Numbered from the stretch's first letter, positions 44,846 to 55,706 are shown. The stretch is DNA of 64,000 bases from Nodularia sp. NIES-3585 (GCF_002218065.1 NZ_BDUB01000001.1:2947270-3011269); one strand, 5' to 3'. A program made the numbers and translations. Notes: a model not told the origin generated them from the letters alone.

Positions 44846-45778
44846 CTATCTAGGACGACGTTTTTTCGGTTTAAAGGACTGGTTATGCTGTTCTTCTGCA
44901 AACAGGTGTACAGCATCTTTAGAGGGAACAATTGCAGCGCCGCGCTGTTTAGCGTAAACCTTGGTGAATTCCGCCCCTAAAAACAGAATATGAGCAGCGT
45001 AAAAAATCCAAGTGATGACAATCATAAATGAGCCAGCCACGCCATAAGCAGAACCAAAATCAGTTCGACTGAGGAACTGTCCAAAGAAATACTGTCCTAC
45101 TAAAAATAAGAGTGAGGTGATTAACGCCCCAACGATAGTATCACGCCAGGCAATTTTGGCATCTGGTAGTATACTATACATCATAATCAATATTAATGTT
45201 GTTCCGCCAAAAGTAATAAATAAGCTAATGAATTGCCACAGATAACCTGAACCGGGAACCAATTCATTTAAGAAAATCACTAATCTTGCCAAAATTGTGT
45301 TTACTACAAAAAACAAAATTAACAGAAAGGCAATTACCAATACCATCAAAAAACCCAATAAACGTTTACGAACTAAATTTAAAATACCGTGTCTTGGCGC
45401 TGGCTTTACTTCCCAAATTCTGTCTAGTGCTGTTTGAATTTGGGTAAATATTCCAGTCGCACCAAATAGTAAAAAAGCAATATTGAAAACTATTTGAAAC
45501 GTTTGTTCTTCTGGATTAACTCTCAGATTTACAATAGCGGTAGAAATTAATTGCGCTCCCTCCTCGCCAAACAATTGACTTAACTGAGAAATCAACTCGT
45601 CTTGAACCATAGCTTCTCCAAAAATTGTCCCCACAATCATAATTACCAGTACCATTAATGGCGCTAGGGAAAACACTGTATAATATGCTAGTGATGAAGC
45701 TAGTAGGGAGACTTCGTTAACTTTCCACTCCGAAACAATTTCTCTAAATAATCGCCGAATCTTCCGCAAAGTTACCAT
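44846..45778 (-). CDS. YihY/BrkB family inner-membrane protein
   Basis: About 310 residues from ATG 45778 (a TTG at 45799 would add seven). It has six membrane segments with the family patterns SLLASSLAYYTVFSLAPL and DFGSAYGVAGSFMIVITWIF. The C-terminal cytosolic tail is basic, ending FKPKKRRPR. Function uncertain; YihY was once misnamed RNase BN. Confidence 0.88.
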   Translation of the reverse strand: MVTLRKIRRLFREIVSEWKVNEVSLLASSLAYYTVFSLAPLMVLVIMIVGTIFGEAMVQDELISQLSQLFGEEGAQLISTAIVNLRVNPEEQTFQIVFNIAFLLFGATGIFTQIQTALDRIWEVKPAPRHGILNLVRKRLLGFLMVLVIAFLLILFFVVNTILARLVIFLNELVPGSGYLWQFISLFITFGGTTLILIMMYSILPDAKIAWRDTIVGALITSLLFLVGQYFFGQFLSRTDFGSAYGVAGSFMIVITWIFYAAHILFLGAEFTKVYAKQRGAAIVPSKDAVHLFAEEQHNQSFKPKKRRPR

Positions 45779-45829
45779 AGTGAATAATTTTTGAATCAAG
45801 ACATAGGCATAAAAGGCAATTTATGTTGG

Positions 45830-47203
45830 CTATTTTTGCTCTGAAACTGTTAAAACATCACTAAATTTCAAGGTGTAAATGTCTGTAGGCATATCAATTC
45901 CTGCTTCCTCTAATGCTTCTTTAATTGCTTGCGCCATTAATGAAGTCGTTTCTAAGAATGGTAATCGCCGCGAATTTACCCAACATCTCACTTCAATATT
46001 AACTGTACTAGCAGCTAATTCACGAACTAAAATATCTGGTTTGGGTTCTTTTTCAATTCCTGTGACTCCCAAAACAGCATCATTGATAATTTGTTTAGCC
46101 TTCGTAATATCTGCATTATAATTAATCCCAAAGGTAATAGAATTCCGGCGGATTGTTGTAGTTGTATTATTAATAATGATCGCACTAAAAACTTCTTGAT
46201 TGGGAATATAAACCACCCGCCCATCATAAGTTCTTAAAGTTGTAGCTCGCAGTTGAATTTGGGTAACAGTACCTTCAAATTCTTTAATAACTATCTGGTC
46301 TCCTAAATGAAATGAACGAGATACCAGCAAAACAACACCAGAAAAATAGTTACTTAAAATGTCTTTAAGACTAAAACCTATGGCTACACTGGTTAATCCT
46401 AAAGTTCCCAACAAGGTGGCAAAGTCTAATCCTAAAACTCCCAAAGCTACGATTGAACCTATTACCCAGATAAAACCATATACTAAACGACTAACTAATA
46501 TTTTGGAGTTGCGATCTACTTCCCAATGTTTCGCCCCGCGAAGGGTGAGATGGCGCATACTAGCTGCTATTATTCCAGTAGCAATTACTATCAATAGCAT
46601 TCCTAACACAGAGGGGAGGTTGTCGATAGTTTCTCGCTGAAACTTTATCAGGGTTGATAATAATCTTTGCCCCACATCAATTGCTAGTGGAGGTTGGTCA
46701 AATGCCTGATTTAACTGATTTGCCCACCATTGTCCTAATGCTTCCACATCTAGGTTAAAATCTTGGGCATCCTGTTGAGTTACAGTCATCAAAACCCGGT
46801 TATTCAGTTGTAATGTAGCGATACCACGCTGGGAATCTGTGACTACAGAAACTTTGCTGTCAGTTTGGGAACGGACTAAAACGCTAGCAATGCGGCGGTT
46901 AATAATCTGCGCCCGTTGTGTAGCACTGAGTTCTCCTAAGCTACCAATTTGAAACACAGGCCTTCCTCTAACGAGGATGTCAGCAAAAAATAGCCCAGTT
47001 GTGGGAGTTTCTTGAGTTGCAGAGGGTGGGGATGTTACAGGTATAGGGGAAACCTCCTGTGTTAGCCCTTTTTGTGTAGGTACAATTAGCACACTCAAGA
47101 GGAATATTACAGCAAGGAATTGACGGGAGTAATATTTGCTATTGGCTTTTGGAATGAAACTCACCATCATGTTTAAGAAAATAATTTTGTCACTAAAAGA
47201 CAT
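45830..47203 (-). CDS. MscS-family mechanosensitive ion channel
   Basis: A 457-residue small-conductance-type channel. It has a signal peptide or leader (residues about 13-50), a periplasmic domain to about 190, then three membrane helices. The MscS pore/beta signature is GFSLKDILSNYFSGVVLLVS and LGDQIVIKEFEGTVTQIQLR. It releases solutes on hypo-osmotic shock. The ATG at 47203 has a poorly placed ribosome-binding site; the MM at about 47170 is a possible start. Confidence 0.92.
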   Translation of the reverse strand: MSFSDKIIFLNMMVSFIPKANSKYYSRQFLAVIFLLSVLIVPTQKGLTQEVSPIPVTSPPSATQETPTTGLFFADILVRGRPVFQIGSLGELSATQRAQIINRRIASVLVRSQTDSKVSVVTDSQRGIATLQLNNRVLMTVTQQDAQDFNLDVEALGQWWANQLNQAFDQPPLAIDVGQRLLSTLIKFQRETIDNLPSVLGMLLIVIATGIIAASMRHLTLRGAKHWEVDRNSKILVSRLVYGFIWVIGSIVALGVLGLDFATLLGTLGLTSVAIGFSLKDILSNYFSGVVLLVSRSFHLGDQIVIKEFEGTVTQIQLRATTLRTYDGRVVYIPNQEVFSAIIINNTTTTIRRNSITFGINYNADITKAKQIINDAVLGVTGIEKEPKPDILVRELAASTVNIEVRCWVNSRRLPFLETTSLMAQAIKEALEEAGIDMPTDIYTLKFSDVLTVSEQK

Positions 47204-47400
47204 TCCCCACTTTTAAGAAGCATAACTGAGCGATCGCTATTTTAAATTTTTGCGATTATCAGTTGAATTTGTCTAATTTATATCATAATACCCAGTGCGA
47301 TCGCTTGACACTAAATATTGAATTATTGTAATTTATAAATATCTCTCTTAAGGATGAAATCAACTTACCACTATAGATATATATAGGACTCCTATTTAAT

Positions 47401-47622
47401 TCTGGAACAACTCAAGTGGTTGGCTATTCTCCGTTAGAACAAATGCAAGATGCGAAAGTCTATCCCGCCAGTGATTTATATAGGATTGGTGTAACTTGTT
47501 TTCATTTGTTAACAAAAGTCCACCGTTGGCAACTTTGGCAGGAAGATGGTTATGGATGGGTGAAACAATGGCGTAACCATTTACAGCAATCTCAATTTAA
47601 ACCTCCGCGTACCTTTGCGTAA
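47401..47622 (+). pseudogene. Ser/Thr kinase fragment (activation loop onward)
   Basis: In one frame it reads GTTQVVGYSPLEQMQDAKVY, then PASDLYRIGVTCFHLLTKVH, which is the GT-x-GY-x-PEQ activation-loop and APE/DxxxxG part of a cyanobacterial Hanks kinase. The whole N-lobe and catalytic loop are missing and the tail ends after about 70 codons. The left break is next to a MITE-like end (ATAGGACTCCTATTTAATT, about 47384), so the gene was probably truncated by element insertion or deletion. Confidence 0.7.
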
Positions 47623-47767
47623 ACCTTTGCGCCCCTTTGCGTTAAAGTATCTTAATCAATTTTGGTAAAATATAGCAATGGGCAGTTGAAGCGCATTTAT
47701 CAAAGTGTGGGCGAAACGAGAGAGTACAATACCAAGACAATAATCCTGTATTTTGAAAATAAACACT

Positions 47768-48211
47768 ATGACTAAATCACCAGTTCAAAATCTTTATCAA
47801 ACAGACTTTGTGCTGTGGGTTCAAAACACAGTCAGCAAATTAAAATCTCAAAATTATATTGATGTGGACTGGGAAAATTTAATTGAGGAGATAGAAGCGT
47901 TGGGGGGGAGAGATAGAAGAGAATTAGAAAGTCGCTTAACTACCTTATTTGAACATTTACTCAAACGTCGTTATGTAAACTTACCAGAATGTTATCGCGG
48001 TTGGGAAGTAACTATTAGTCGAACCCAACAGGAACTAAAACGGATTTTTCGAGATTCCCCTAGCTTGCGTAATTATTATTTAATTGTCAGCAATGAATGT
48101 TATCAAGATGCCGTTAAGAATATGACTAAAGAATATGATGCCCAATTCCCTAAAGATTGCCCTTTTCCGCCAGATATAGATAGCTTATTGACTGATAATC
48201 ATGGGGAATAG
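47768..48211 (+). CDS. DUF29 domain-containing protein
   Basis: About 147 residues from ATG 47768. It matches the DUF29 pattern: LYQTDFVLWVQNTVSKLKSQ, DWENLIEEIEALGGRDRREL, TLFEHLLKRRY and W--TI-RTQ-EL. This family is expanded in filamentous cyanobacteria; the function is unknown. Soluble and helical. The TTG at 47753 is less likely. Confidence 0.88.
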   Translation: MTKSPVQNLYQTDFVLWVQNTVSKLKSQNYIDVDWENLIEEIEALGGRDRRELESRLTTLFEHLLKRRYVNLPECYRGWEVTISRTQQELKRIFRDSPSLRNYYLIVSNECYQDAVKNMTKEYDAQFPKDCPFPPDIDSLLTDNHGE

Positions 48212-48580
48212 TAAAGGATATCTAGCAGGATAATAATGCCATCATTTTCTAGATTATCTAACTTTTACGCTACATATGCTTACCGCTTCTGTTTAGTATC
48301 GAAACTTAACTTATTAGCTAGACAATGAAACAGGAATTTTGTAGCGAAAAGTGCTAAATTTTTTTGAACCCATTTACAATTATTTAATAAATCTCTCTAA
48401 AGGCTGAGATTCACTTACTACTCTAGATAGTGGTGGAAGCAATTCACAATAGATAATCTAGATAAAGGGAAACCAGAATTCACCACATTAATTCTTGGCT
48501 GCGCGTACCGAGGATTGCTGAACTCAATCTGGATTTTCTCAAAATTACTAAGCAAATTAACAGATACTCGCACGATAAAT
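48212..48580. other. Intergenic region, nothing recognised
   Basis: About 370 bp of A/T-rich sequence. An in-frame TTG at 48515 could extend the pentapeptide protein by 22 residues but lacks a ribosome-binding site. Confidence 0.45.
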
Positions 48581-49102
48581 ATGAAAGTACACGAACTCCT
48601 GAAAAACTATAATGCAGGCGTTAGAGATTTTACTGGCGTTAATCTCAGTGAGGCGGATTTAAGAGAATCTGACCTCAGTGGGGCAATTTTAGATCGAGCT
48701 ATTTTAGATGGCGCTAAACTGAATCATGCCAATTTAGTCCAAACCAGTTTCATTGAAGCAGACCTGAACGGAGCCGATTTGAGTAATGCTAATCTGACTG
48801 AAAGCAAGTTAGTTGGTGCTATTCTAGATGGTGCTATTTTAGATGGTGCTATTCTAGATGGTGCTGATTTGAGTCAGGCTAATTTGGAAATTGCCAAGCT
48901 GATTGAAACTGATTTAAGTGAGGCTGAGTTGCATGAAGCAAATTTACAAGCAGCAAATTTAGATCGAGCAGACCTGAGTGGAGCAGATTTAAGTGTAGCT
49001 GATTTGACTCAGGCTAATCTATCTGAAGCTGATTTGCAAGCGGCTAATTTGAATGGTGCTAATTTGGATGGTGCGGATGTAAGCGGCACAATTCTTGATT
49101 AG
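48581..49102 (+). CDS. Pentapeptide repeat protein
   Basis: A 173-residue right-handed beta-helix protein. After a short head (KVHELLKNYNAGVRDF), almost all of the rest is A(D/N)Lxx pentapeptides: ADLRESDLSGAILDRAI and so on, about 28 units. Between 48800 and 48870 the DNA contains near-perfect 15-bp repeats (GGTGCTATTCTAGAT), showing recent tandem expansion. Roles of such proteins range from gyrase protection to scaffolding; none is predictable here. Confidence 0.9.
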   Translation: MKVHELLKNYNAGVRDFTGVNLSEADLRESDLSGAILDRAILDGAKLNHANLVQTSFIEADLNGADLSNANLTESKLVGAILDGAILDGAILDGADLSQANLEIAKLIETDLSEAELHEANLQAANLDRADLSGADLSVADLTQANLSEADLQAANLNGANLDGADVSGTILD

Positions 49103-49217
49103 GAATAGCGAAGAACCTCACCCCCCTGCCCCTATCCTTCTCCCAAAGGGAGACGCTACGCGAAGGTAAGGACAGGGGGGAATTTAACGCGACTCAAGGG
49201 CGGGTGTCTTAGGATGA

Positions 49218-49274
49218 TGGTGGGTTACGCTGTCGCTTTAGCGTAGCCATGCCCCCAGGGCTATACCCACCCTA
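49218..49274. repeat. Palindromic intergenic repeat (GGTGGGTTACGC type)
   Basis: GGTGGGT and ACCCACC flank an inner GCTGTCGCTTTAGCGTAGC. It is related to the element at 6197-6242. Confidence 0.65.
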
Positions 49275-49292
49275 CATTTTTATAGTTTTTCC

Positions 49293-50462
49293 ATGACTTC
49301 CAATTCAGCATTGTGTCAAGCGATCGCCTATCATATTTCTACCAGTCCTCAAGGGCGAATTACTTTCGCTGAATTTATGGATATGGCTCTATATCACCCT
49401 GAACACGGTTACTATTCTAGTCATGCTGTGAAAATTGGATTTCAGGGTAGTGATTTTTTTACTTCGCCTCATCTCGGTAGTGATTTTGGTGAGTTACTGG
49501 CGGAACAATTTTTGCAGATGTGGGAGATTTTAGCCCGTCCTGTACCTTTTTCTTTGGTGGAAATGGGAGCCGGTCAAGGTTTACTGGCTATGCATATCCT
49601 CAATTACTCTGAGCGACATCATCCAGATTTTTTCGCGGCGCTGGATTATGTAATTGTGGAGAAGTCGCCAGGATTTCAGCAAGAACAGCAGCAACGTTTG
49701 CAAGATTTTCCTGTTCGTTGGCGTAGTTTAGCAGATATTGCCCCTGACTCGATAACTGGCTGCTTTTTTTCTAATGAATTGGTGGATGCTTTGCCTGTGC
49801 ATCAGTTTATTTTAGAAGTTGGGGAAATGCACGAAGTTTATGTGACAAACGGGAAAGATGAGTCTAAGTTGTTTGTGGAAGTTACGGGAGAACTTTCTAC
49901 ACCGCAACTACAAAAATATTTGGATTTAGTAGAGATTGATTTAACTGCTCGTGATTATGAAGATGGCTATCGCAGCGAAATTAATTTGGCGGCTGGTGAC
50001 TGGTTGAGTATTGTAGCCGACCGCTTGCATCGGGGGTATGTGTTAACTATTGATTATGGCTACCCGGCTGATCGTTATTATAATCCCAGGCGATCGCAAG
50101 GAAGTTTAAAGTGCTACTATAACCATCGCCACCACGATAACCCTTATCTCAACGTCGGGATGCAAGATATTACCGCCCATGTTGATTTTACGGCTTTGGA
50201 ACGCTGGGGCGATCGCTTCAATTTACAAAAAATCGGCTTTATCCAGCAAGGTTTATTTTTAATGGCTTTGGGTTTAGGCGAGCGTATTTCTGCAATTTCT
50301 CACCAAGAATTACCCCTCTCACAACTTCTACAACGACGAGAAGCATTACACCAACTGATAGATCCTACAGAATTAGGTAACTTTGGAGTTTTAGTTCAAA
50401 GCAAAGGACTTCACCAGGCAGAAATAGCTCAACCGCTCAAAGGACTAACGATACCAAGCTAA
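49293..50462 (+). CDS. MidA/NDUFAF7-family SAM-dependent methyltransferase
   Basis: A 389-residue class I methyltransferase. The family N-terminus FAEFMDMALYHPEHGYYS and FFTSPHLGSDFGELLAEQF precede the SAM motif VEMGAGQGLLAMHIL (about residue 88). The family continues with FSNELVDALPVH and ITAHVDFTALERWG. Mitochondrial NDUFAF7 methylates an arginine of complex I subunit NDUFS2; a role in NDH-1 assembly is possible but not shown in cyanobacteria. Confidence 0.92.
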   Translation: MTSNSALCQAIAYHISTSPQGRITFAEFMDMALYHPEHGYYSSHAVKIGFQGSDFFTSPHLGSDFGELLAEQFLQMWEILARPVPFSLVEMGAGQGLLAMHILNYSERHHPDFFAALDYVIVEKSPGFQQEQQQRLQDFPVRWRSLADIAPDSITGCFFSNELVDALPVHQFILEVGEMHEVYVTNGKDESKLFVEVTGELSTPQLQKYLDLVEIDLTARDYEDGYRSEINLAAGDWLSIVADRLHRGYVLTIDYGYPADRYYNPRRSQGSLKCYYNHRHHDNPYLNVGMQDITAHVDFTALERWGDRFNLQKIGFIQQGLFLMALGLGERISAISHQELPLSQLLQRREALHQLIDPTELGNFGVLVQSKGLHQAEIAQPLKGLTIPS

Positions 50463-50555
50463 AATACGGAAAAGCGAAGAATGCTATCTGATGCCAATAT
50501 AGATTAGCATGACATTGAATACTGTGCAGATTCAGATAACAGGAAAGTATTAATT

Positions 50556-50651
50556 ATGACGGCGCATGAACTTTTTTTATTGATAACACTACTTAGTCCC
50601 GGCATCTTACTATCAGTGATTATTATGGTGACATTTGCCGCAGGTGGCTGA
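50556..50651 (+). CDS. 31-residue single-span membrane peptide
   Basis: ATG 50556 to TGA 50651 encodes MTAHELFLLITLLSPG, then ILLSVIIMVTFAAGG. It has a polar start and one hydrophobic helix (residues about 6-28), as in the tiny subunits of photosynthetic or NDH complexes. No match to the known Psa, Psb, Pet or Ndh peptides that I can name. An AGGA motif lies about 12 bp upstream. It occupies an otherwise gene-free 400-bp gap after the MidA gene. Confidence 0.55.
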   Translation: MTAHELFLLITLLSPGILLSVIIMVTFAAGG

Positions 50652-50870
50652 TTTTTAGTCAGTTATCAGTGAAGAGTGAACAGTTATCTCTGGACAAAGA
50701 TAATTGTTCACTAAGCGTACAATCAAACAATGGATATCTTCGACAAAGTAGAGAAGTTTCATGCAACGTCTCTACAAGGGTTCTAGAAGACACATATTTG
50801 AATTTGGTCGATGTCTAATTAAAACGGCATATCTACGACTGGCTACACCTGTATTAAAGGAACGTAAAAA

Positions 50871-51749
50871 ATGAAGGTGGCATTTCTGGGAACTGGACTC
50901 ATGGGATTACCGATGGCTCAACGGTTGTTAGCAGCCAATATAGAGCTAGTAGCCTACAATCGCACCCCAGAAAAATTAGCCCCACTACAGGCAGCTGGTG
51001 CAGAAATTGCCCTACATCCCCGTCAAGCAATTCGTGCGGCTGATTGCATTATTCTGATGCTGACTAATGCCCCAGCAATTTATCATGTTTTGCTTTCGGA
51101 TACTTCTTGGCGAACTCTAGAAGGGCGGACTGTGATTCAGATGGGGACGATTACTCCTACAGACAGCCAAGAAATTAGAGATGCCGTAATTGGTGGTGGT
51201 GGCGAGTATATAGAAGCTCCAGTATTAGGTAGTATTCCCGAAGCAAAGGCTGGCAAGCTGATTGTGATGGTAGGCGCTGAACCCGAACAATATCAACGCC
51301 ATTTAAAATTACTGCAAAATTTTGGTGCAGAACCTTTACTTGTGGGGCCAGTAGGAGCTGCGGCGGGGGTGAAGTTGGCACTAAATCAACTTATTGCTTC
51401 CCTGACAACTAGCTTTGCTCTGAGTCTAGCCTTTGTGGAGCGTCAAGGTATTGATGTGGATTTATTTATGCAAATCCTGCGCGAAAGTTCACTTTATGCC
51501 CCTACTTTTGACAAAAAATTGCAGCGGATGTTGGATGGAAATTATACCAATCCCAACTTCCCCACAAAACATTTGCTCAAAGACACAGATTTGTTTATCT
51601 CAGAAGCTAAATCACTGGGTTTGGATCTTGGCAGTATTGAAGCTGTGCGACAACTCGTGCAAACAGCCGTGAAAATGTCATTTGGTAATGATGACTACTC
51701 ATCAATATTTTCTGCCATTAATCAATGGGGAGAAGCGAGTGGGGAATGA
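50871..51749 (+). CDS. NAD(P)-dependent 3-hydroxyisobutyrate dehydrogenase-like oxidoreductase
   Basis: A 292-residue beta-hydroxyacid dehydrogenase. The Rossmann motif is VAFLGTGLMGLPMA (residues 3-16), with YNRTPEK favouring NADP. The substrate-binding block is APVLGSIPEAKAGKL and the catalytic Lys is in AAGVKLALNQL (about 168). It is like glyoxylate/succinic-semialdehyde reductases (GlyR type) or HIBADH. The gene runs into a heptamer array immediately after its stop (51749). Confidence 0.9.
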   Translation: MKVAFLGTGLMGLPMAQRLLAANIELVAYNRTPEKLAPLQAAGAEIALHPRQAIRAADCIILMLTNAPAIYHVLLSDTSWRTLEGRTVIQMGTITPTDSQEIRDAVIGGGGEYIEAPVLGSIPEAKAGKLIVMVGAEPEQYQRHLKLLQNFGAEPLLVGPVGAAAGVKLALNQLIASLTTSFALSLAFVERQGIDVDLFMQILRESSLYAPTFDKKLQRMLDGNYTNPNFPTKHLLKDTDLFISEAKSLGLDLGSIEAVRQLVQTAVKMSFGNDDYSSIFSAINQWGEASGE

Positions 51750-51753
51750 GTCA

Positions 51754-51816
51754 TTGGTCATTGGTCATTGGTCATTGGTCATTGGTCATTGGTCATTGGT
51801 CATTGGTCATTGGTCA
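51754..51816. repeat. STRR heptamer array, TTGGTCA x9 (perfect)
   Basis: Nine perfect TTGGTCA copies, starting 5 bp after the dehydrogenase stop. Confidence 0.97.
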
Positions 51817-51837
51817 TTAGGAAATTACAATTTTTCC

Positions 51838-51948
<111 letters not shown>

Positions 51949-51950
<2 letters not shown>

Positions 51951-54900
51951 AGACTAAAACTACAGCTAGCGCTCCTCCCAATGCCGCAAATACGGCAGAA
52001 ACAAAGGCTGTGGCAAATAACCACCAAGAAGCTGTAGCTGCGGCTTTGCGGGTTTCTTCTGCTTGCCGTTGGGCTTGAATCTTGACCTCTTCTAGGCGGC
52101 GTTGGGTTTCGTGCTGTAGGCGTTCGGCACGTTGCAATACTTTGTTGCGCGCTCCTTCAATTTGGTCAATAACTCGGTTGGCATCTGCTTCAGATATGTC
52201 CTCACGAGAACTCATAATCGCCACTAGGGTGTCGCGGTCGAAGTGTGACAGGCGATCGCGTAACGCTTCAAACCCAGCTTGTGGATCATCAAAGAACGTG
52301 CGAACATCACGCTTGATGCCATCATAGTTGAGTTCAGGACGCTCTAAGGAGTTGAGATAGTGACGAATCCGGTCAAAAATCCCATCTACGACATCTTGAA
52401 TCCGCCGTTGTATACCCCTGATTTGTGAGGTAAATTGATCGCGCACCGAGACGATATTATCGGCAATTCTGGCGGCTTCTTCATCGGTCATATCTTCCCG
52501 AATTTTCAGCAAAGCAATCACTGTGTCACGGTCGAAATGGGACAGGCGATCGCTCAAAGTTTCCATTCCCACTCGCGGATCATGCAACAATAATTGTAAG
52601 TCGCGTTTAATAGCTTCTGGGTTAAGTTCTTCTTTACCAGTTTGGCGCAAATACTCTTGTAAATAAGCTTGGAATGTTTCCACTCTTTGCTGTGTGCGGG
52701 TAGCTAAACGACGAGGCGCACGGACAATATTCCGAATCGAAGTTTGCACAGAATCAATCACTTCATTGACTTGTTCTTCACTCAAATCTCGCCGTTGACT
52801 GAGTAATTTCACTAAAGTGTCTCTATCTACCTGCGACAAGCGACGGCGCAGGGCGACTGCTCCCTCTCTCGGTTGTGCAAATAGTCTGGTAAAATCCCGT
52901 TGAATGCCTTCAGGATTCAATTCTTCTTGGCCAGTATTTCGTAAGTAATCCGCAATAGTAGCGGTTACAGAATCGTACTGTTCCTTCGCTTTGTGTGCTA
53001 AAGCTTGGGGTGTATGGCGGATATTATACCAGGAGTCTTCCACAGCATCGATAATTTGATTAACTTGCTGTTCACTTAAATCTTGGCGTTGACTCAATAA
53101 CTGTATCAAAGTATCACGGTCAAAGCGAGCTAATCGGGCGCGCATGGCGATCATTCCCGATTGGGGGTCTTCGATCAGCTGTTGCAGGTCGGCGCGAATC
53201 GCATCAGGGTTTAACTCGGCTTTGCCAGTATTCCGCAGATATGATTCTACATTCAACCATAGAGTTTCGGCTTGATATCTGGCTTGTTCTGCCAACCCTT
53301 GAGATTCTACCAAAACGCGATCGCGCTGGTTTTCTAACTCGTTGAGAATCGGGTCTACTTCTTCGACTTGAATATCATTGCGTTCTAGCAATATTTCCCG
53401 CATTCCCTGACGGTCAAATTGTGATAATCGCAGAGAGAGAGTTTCGTAATCCGCTTCGGAATCTTCTAGTAATGGTTTAAAATTCTGCTCAATTCCTTCT
53501 GGAGTCAATTCTGCCTTATCGGTTACAAGTAGATAACTGTCTACTCGGCGTTGTAAGTCTTGGGCAATTTCTCTGTGTTCAGTAGCACTGACTAAGATTA
53601 ATACTTCTTGGCGTACCGTTTCTAGCTGGTCAGCAATACCCTGGATTTGTTCTTGAGTTAATAGTCCTCGTTGTTGTAAAGTATTGGCGAAATCGTTACG
53701 CGAAAGTCGCTCTAGTTCCCTTTTAACTATCCCAGGATCTGCGGCTGGGTCATAGATGACATCACCAAACTCTTCAGCTATCCTTCCTGGATTCAATTGC
53801 CAAGCATAAGTATTGAGTAGATAGTTTTCCACATCAGCCCGAATGGGACTATAGGGTTCTGATGATCTGAGTAAACCAAGTTTATCACCTTGTTCGATAG
53901 CTTTATCTTTGGCAGTGGTAAGCGATCGCCAAATTTTCTCCACATCCATATCCGATAAATCTGCTCGTCCCAACACAATACCAGTCAGCGCCGTGATTCC
54001 CTGTTGTAAAGTCTGTTGCATCAGACCTGGTTTTTCTTCTGTTGGTGTTCCTGTCCCAGAAGTCCGCGTTTCTGCAATTAACCGATCCAATTTGGCGTTG
54101 AGTTCATCTGTCTTCGTTTGTCCTGGTGGGAGTGATTTGAGATAACTAACTAACTCACCTAAATGGTCTTGAGTGGGTTGTTGCTGACTTACCACCTGCT
54201 GCCAAACATTGTATAGTGTATCAGCAATCCGGTTAACGTCTCGTTTAGAAAGGTCAGTGCGACTGCTGACTAAATCGATAAACCTTTGGCGGTCAATATT
54301 CCGGAGGTCTGAACTCCCAGCAATCGATTGAAGTTGTGGATCTTTGAGTAAGCCTTCAAAATCCTGACGAATTTTGGATAAATCTAATTCTGGGGGACGT
54401 ACCTGTTCGAGGTAATCTTCGATATTTTCCCGAATACTAGCAGGGTCAACAGCATTCCCGAATTCTCGACGGACAGCAGAAGCCGCAGCTTCAGCAGTTG
54501 CTACCACCTGCTGATTCACCGCTTTAGCACCCAATGCAGCCGTAGCAGTCCCCATAATCGCCTGAAAACCGGAAGTTGCCGAATTGACCACCGAACCCAC
54601 TAAGGAACCCACAGTAGTCGAACTCACCCACACCAAGAGCAAAAAGTATGCACCCCAAATGACTAATCCCAGAATTGCGCCCAGTCTGGGATCTAAAACC
54701 AGTAGACTTAATTTTACCGAGAGAAAGCAAGCAATCAACAAAGCGATCGTCACAGTCACTAAAGTCCACAACCCCAGGGCTGTACCAATTTTGCGAATCG
54801 TACCCCTAAAACTTCCCACTTCCCCAACAACTGCATCTGAGTCAGATGGACGACCCAAGTAGGAAATACCAGCGGCGACGGAGAGATTAGTTAATACGAG

Positions 54901-55071
54901 TTGGAAAGCAAAAGCTAAAATCACACCGGAGATTAAAGCCACAAAAAACTGTGGCCCAGAATTGAGAACAGATGCTTGCGCTGGTGTAATCCCCGTGGGA
55001 ACTACTGGAGTCTGCGCCAACCATAATAGTGGGTTGTAGACTCCCAGCATATTTTTCGTACATTGAAACAT
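51949..55071 (-). CDS. Large membrane protein with seven helical repeats
   Basis: A 1040-residue protein. Three hydrophobic segments lie in the first 190 residues (for example FFVALISGVILAFAFQLVL). About seven repeats of 80-105 residues follow, each with the pattern YLRNTGKEELNPEGIKRDL, DPR-G--AL--RLSxFDRDT, and LSQRxDLSEEQVNxIIDxVE. The last 45 residues contain a final membrane segment (WWLFATAFVSAVFAALGGAL). The first two repeats are more diverged than units 4-7. It is probably anchored at both ends with a long helical cytosolic or periplasmic rod. No family is recognised. ATG 55071 is the longest start; the methionine at residue 8 is possible. Confidence 0.8.
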
Positions 55072-55349
55072 TATCTTTCCTTATTCTAAGTTTAAGTTTG
55101 GGGAGGATGAAGAATTTCATCAAAAGCAAGTAAACATCTATTTATTCTGTGTATCTATGGCAATACCCAAATCTTGATAACTTTCAGAATCCTGGAATTT
55201 GGCTATTTAATGCATCCCTCTAAAGTTTGAAAAGCATATCTAGCGCTAGATATAATTTTTGATATCTCACCGGATAAAAGCTCATATTTTCTGGAAGACC
55301 AAGTTTTATTTCCTAAGCACTTACAACAAGAATTCTTTTTGTTTAAATC
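55072..55349. other. Intergenic region between the large membrane protein and MITE A
   Basis: Upstream region of the 1040-aa gene. No ORF or motif recognised. The gene-free stretch continues after the element to 55706. Confidence 0.4.
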
Positions 55350-55503
55350 CTACAAGAATCCGATTTGATTATTGAAAAAATCTAAGTATATGTAGGGTGT
55401 GTTATGGCTTTAGCCTAACGCCCCATCTTCTGGGTCTTGGTGCCGTACTCTCCTCGATCACACACCCTACGTCTGTGTCATAAATCAAATATGAGTCTTA
55501 TAG
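55350..55503. mobile_element. MITE-like element A, copy 2 (inverted relative to copy 1)
   Basis: Bounded by CTACAAGAATCCGATTTGATT and AATCAAATATGAGTCTTATAG. The interior is the reverse complement of 14475-14624 (TCTTCTGGGTCTTGGTGC and TGTTATGGCTTTAGCCTAA). No ORF. Confidence 0.75.
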
Positions 55504-55706
55504 AAATATTCTCTTTGCTCAAATGTTAATTTACATTTATTTATAATTAGAATTTGCATCACCTCCTCAAGGTGGATTTGCCCATACTTATAAGTTTCTG
55601 AGAATCGTCCACAAGAAGTGTGTGTAGTTTGTACCTACAGATGGAAAGCAATTTACTGATGAATAGGTAAATTAAAGTTAAGCAATAAATGATTTAGGAC
55701 AAAACA

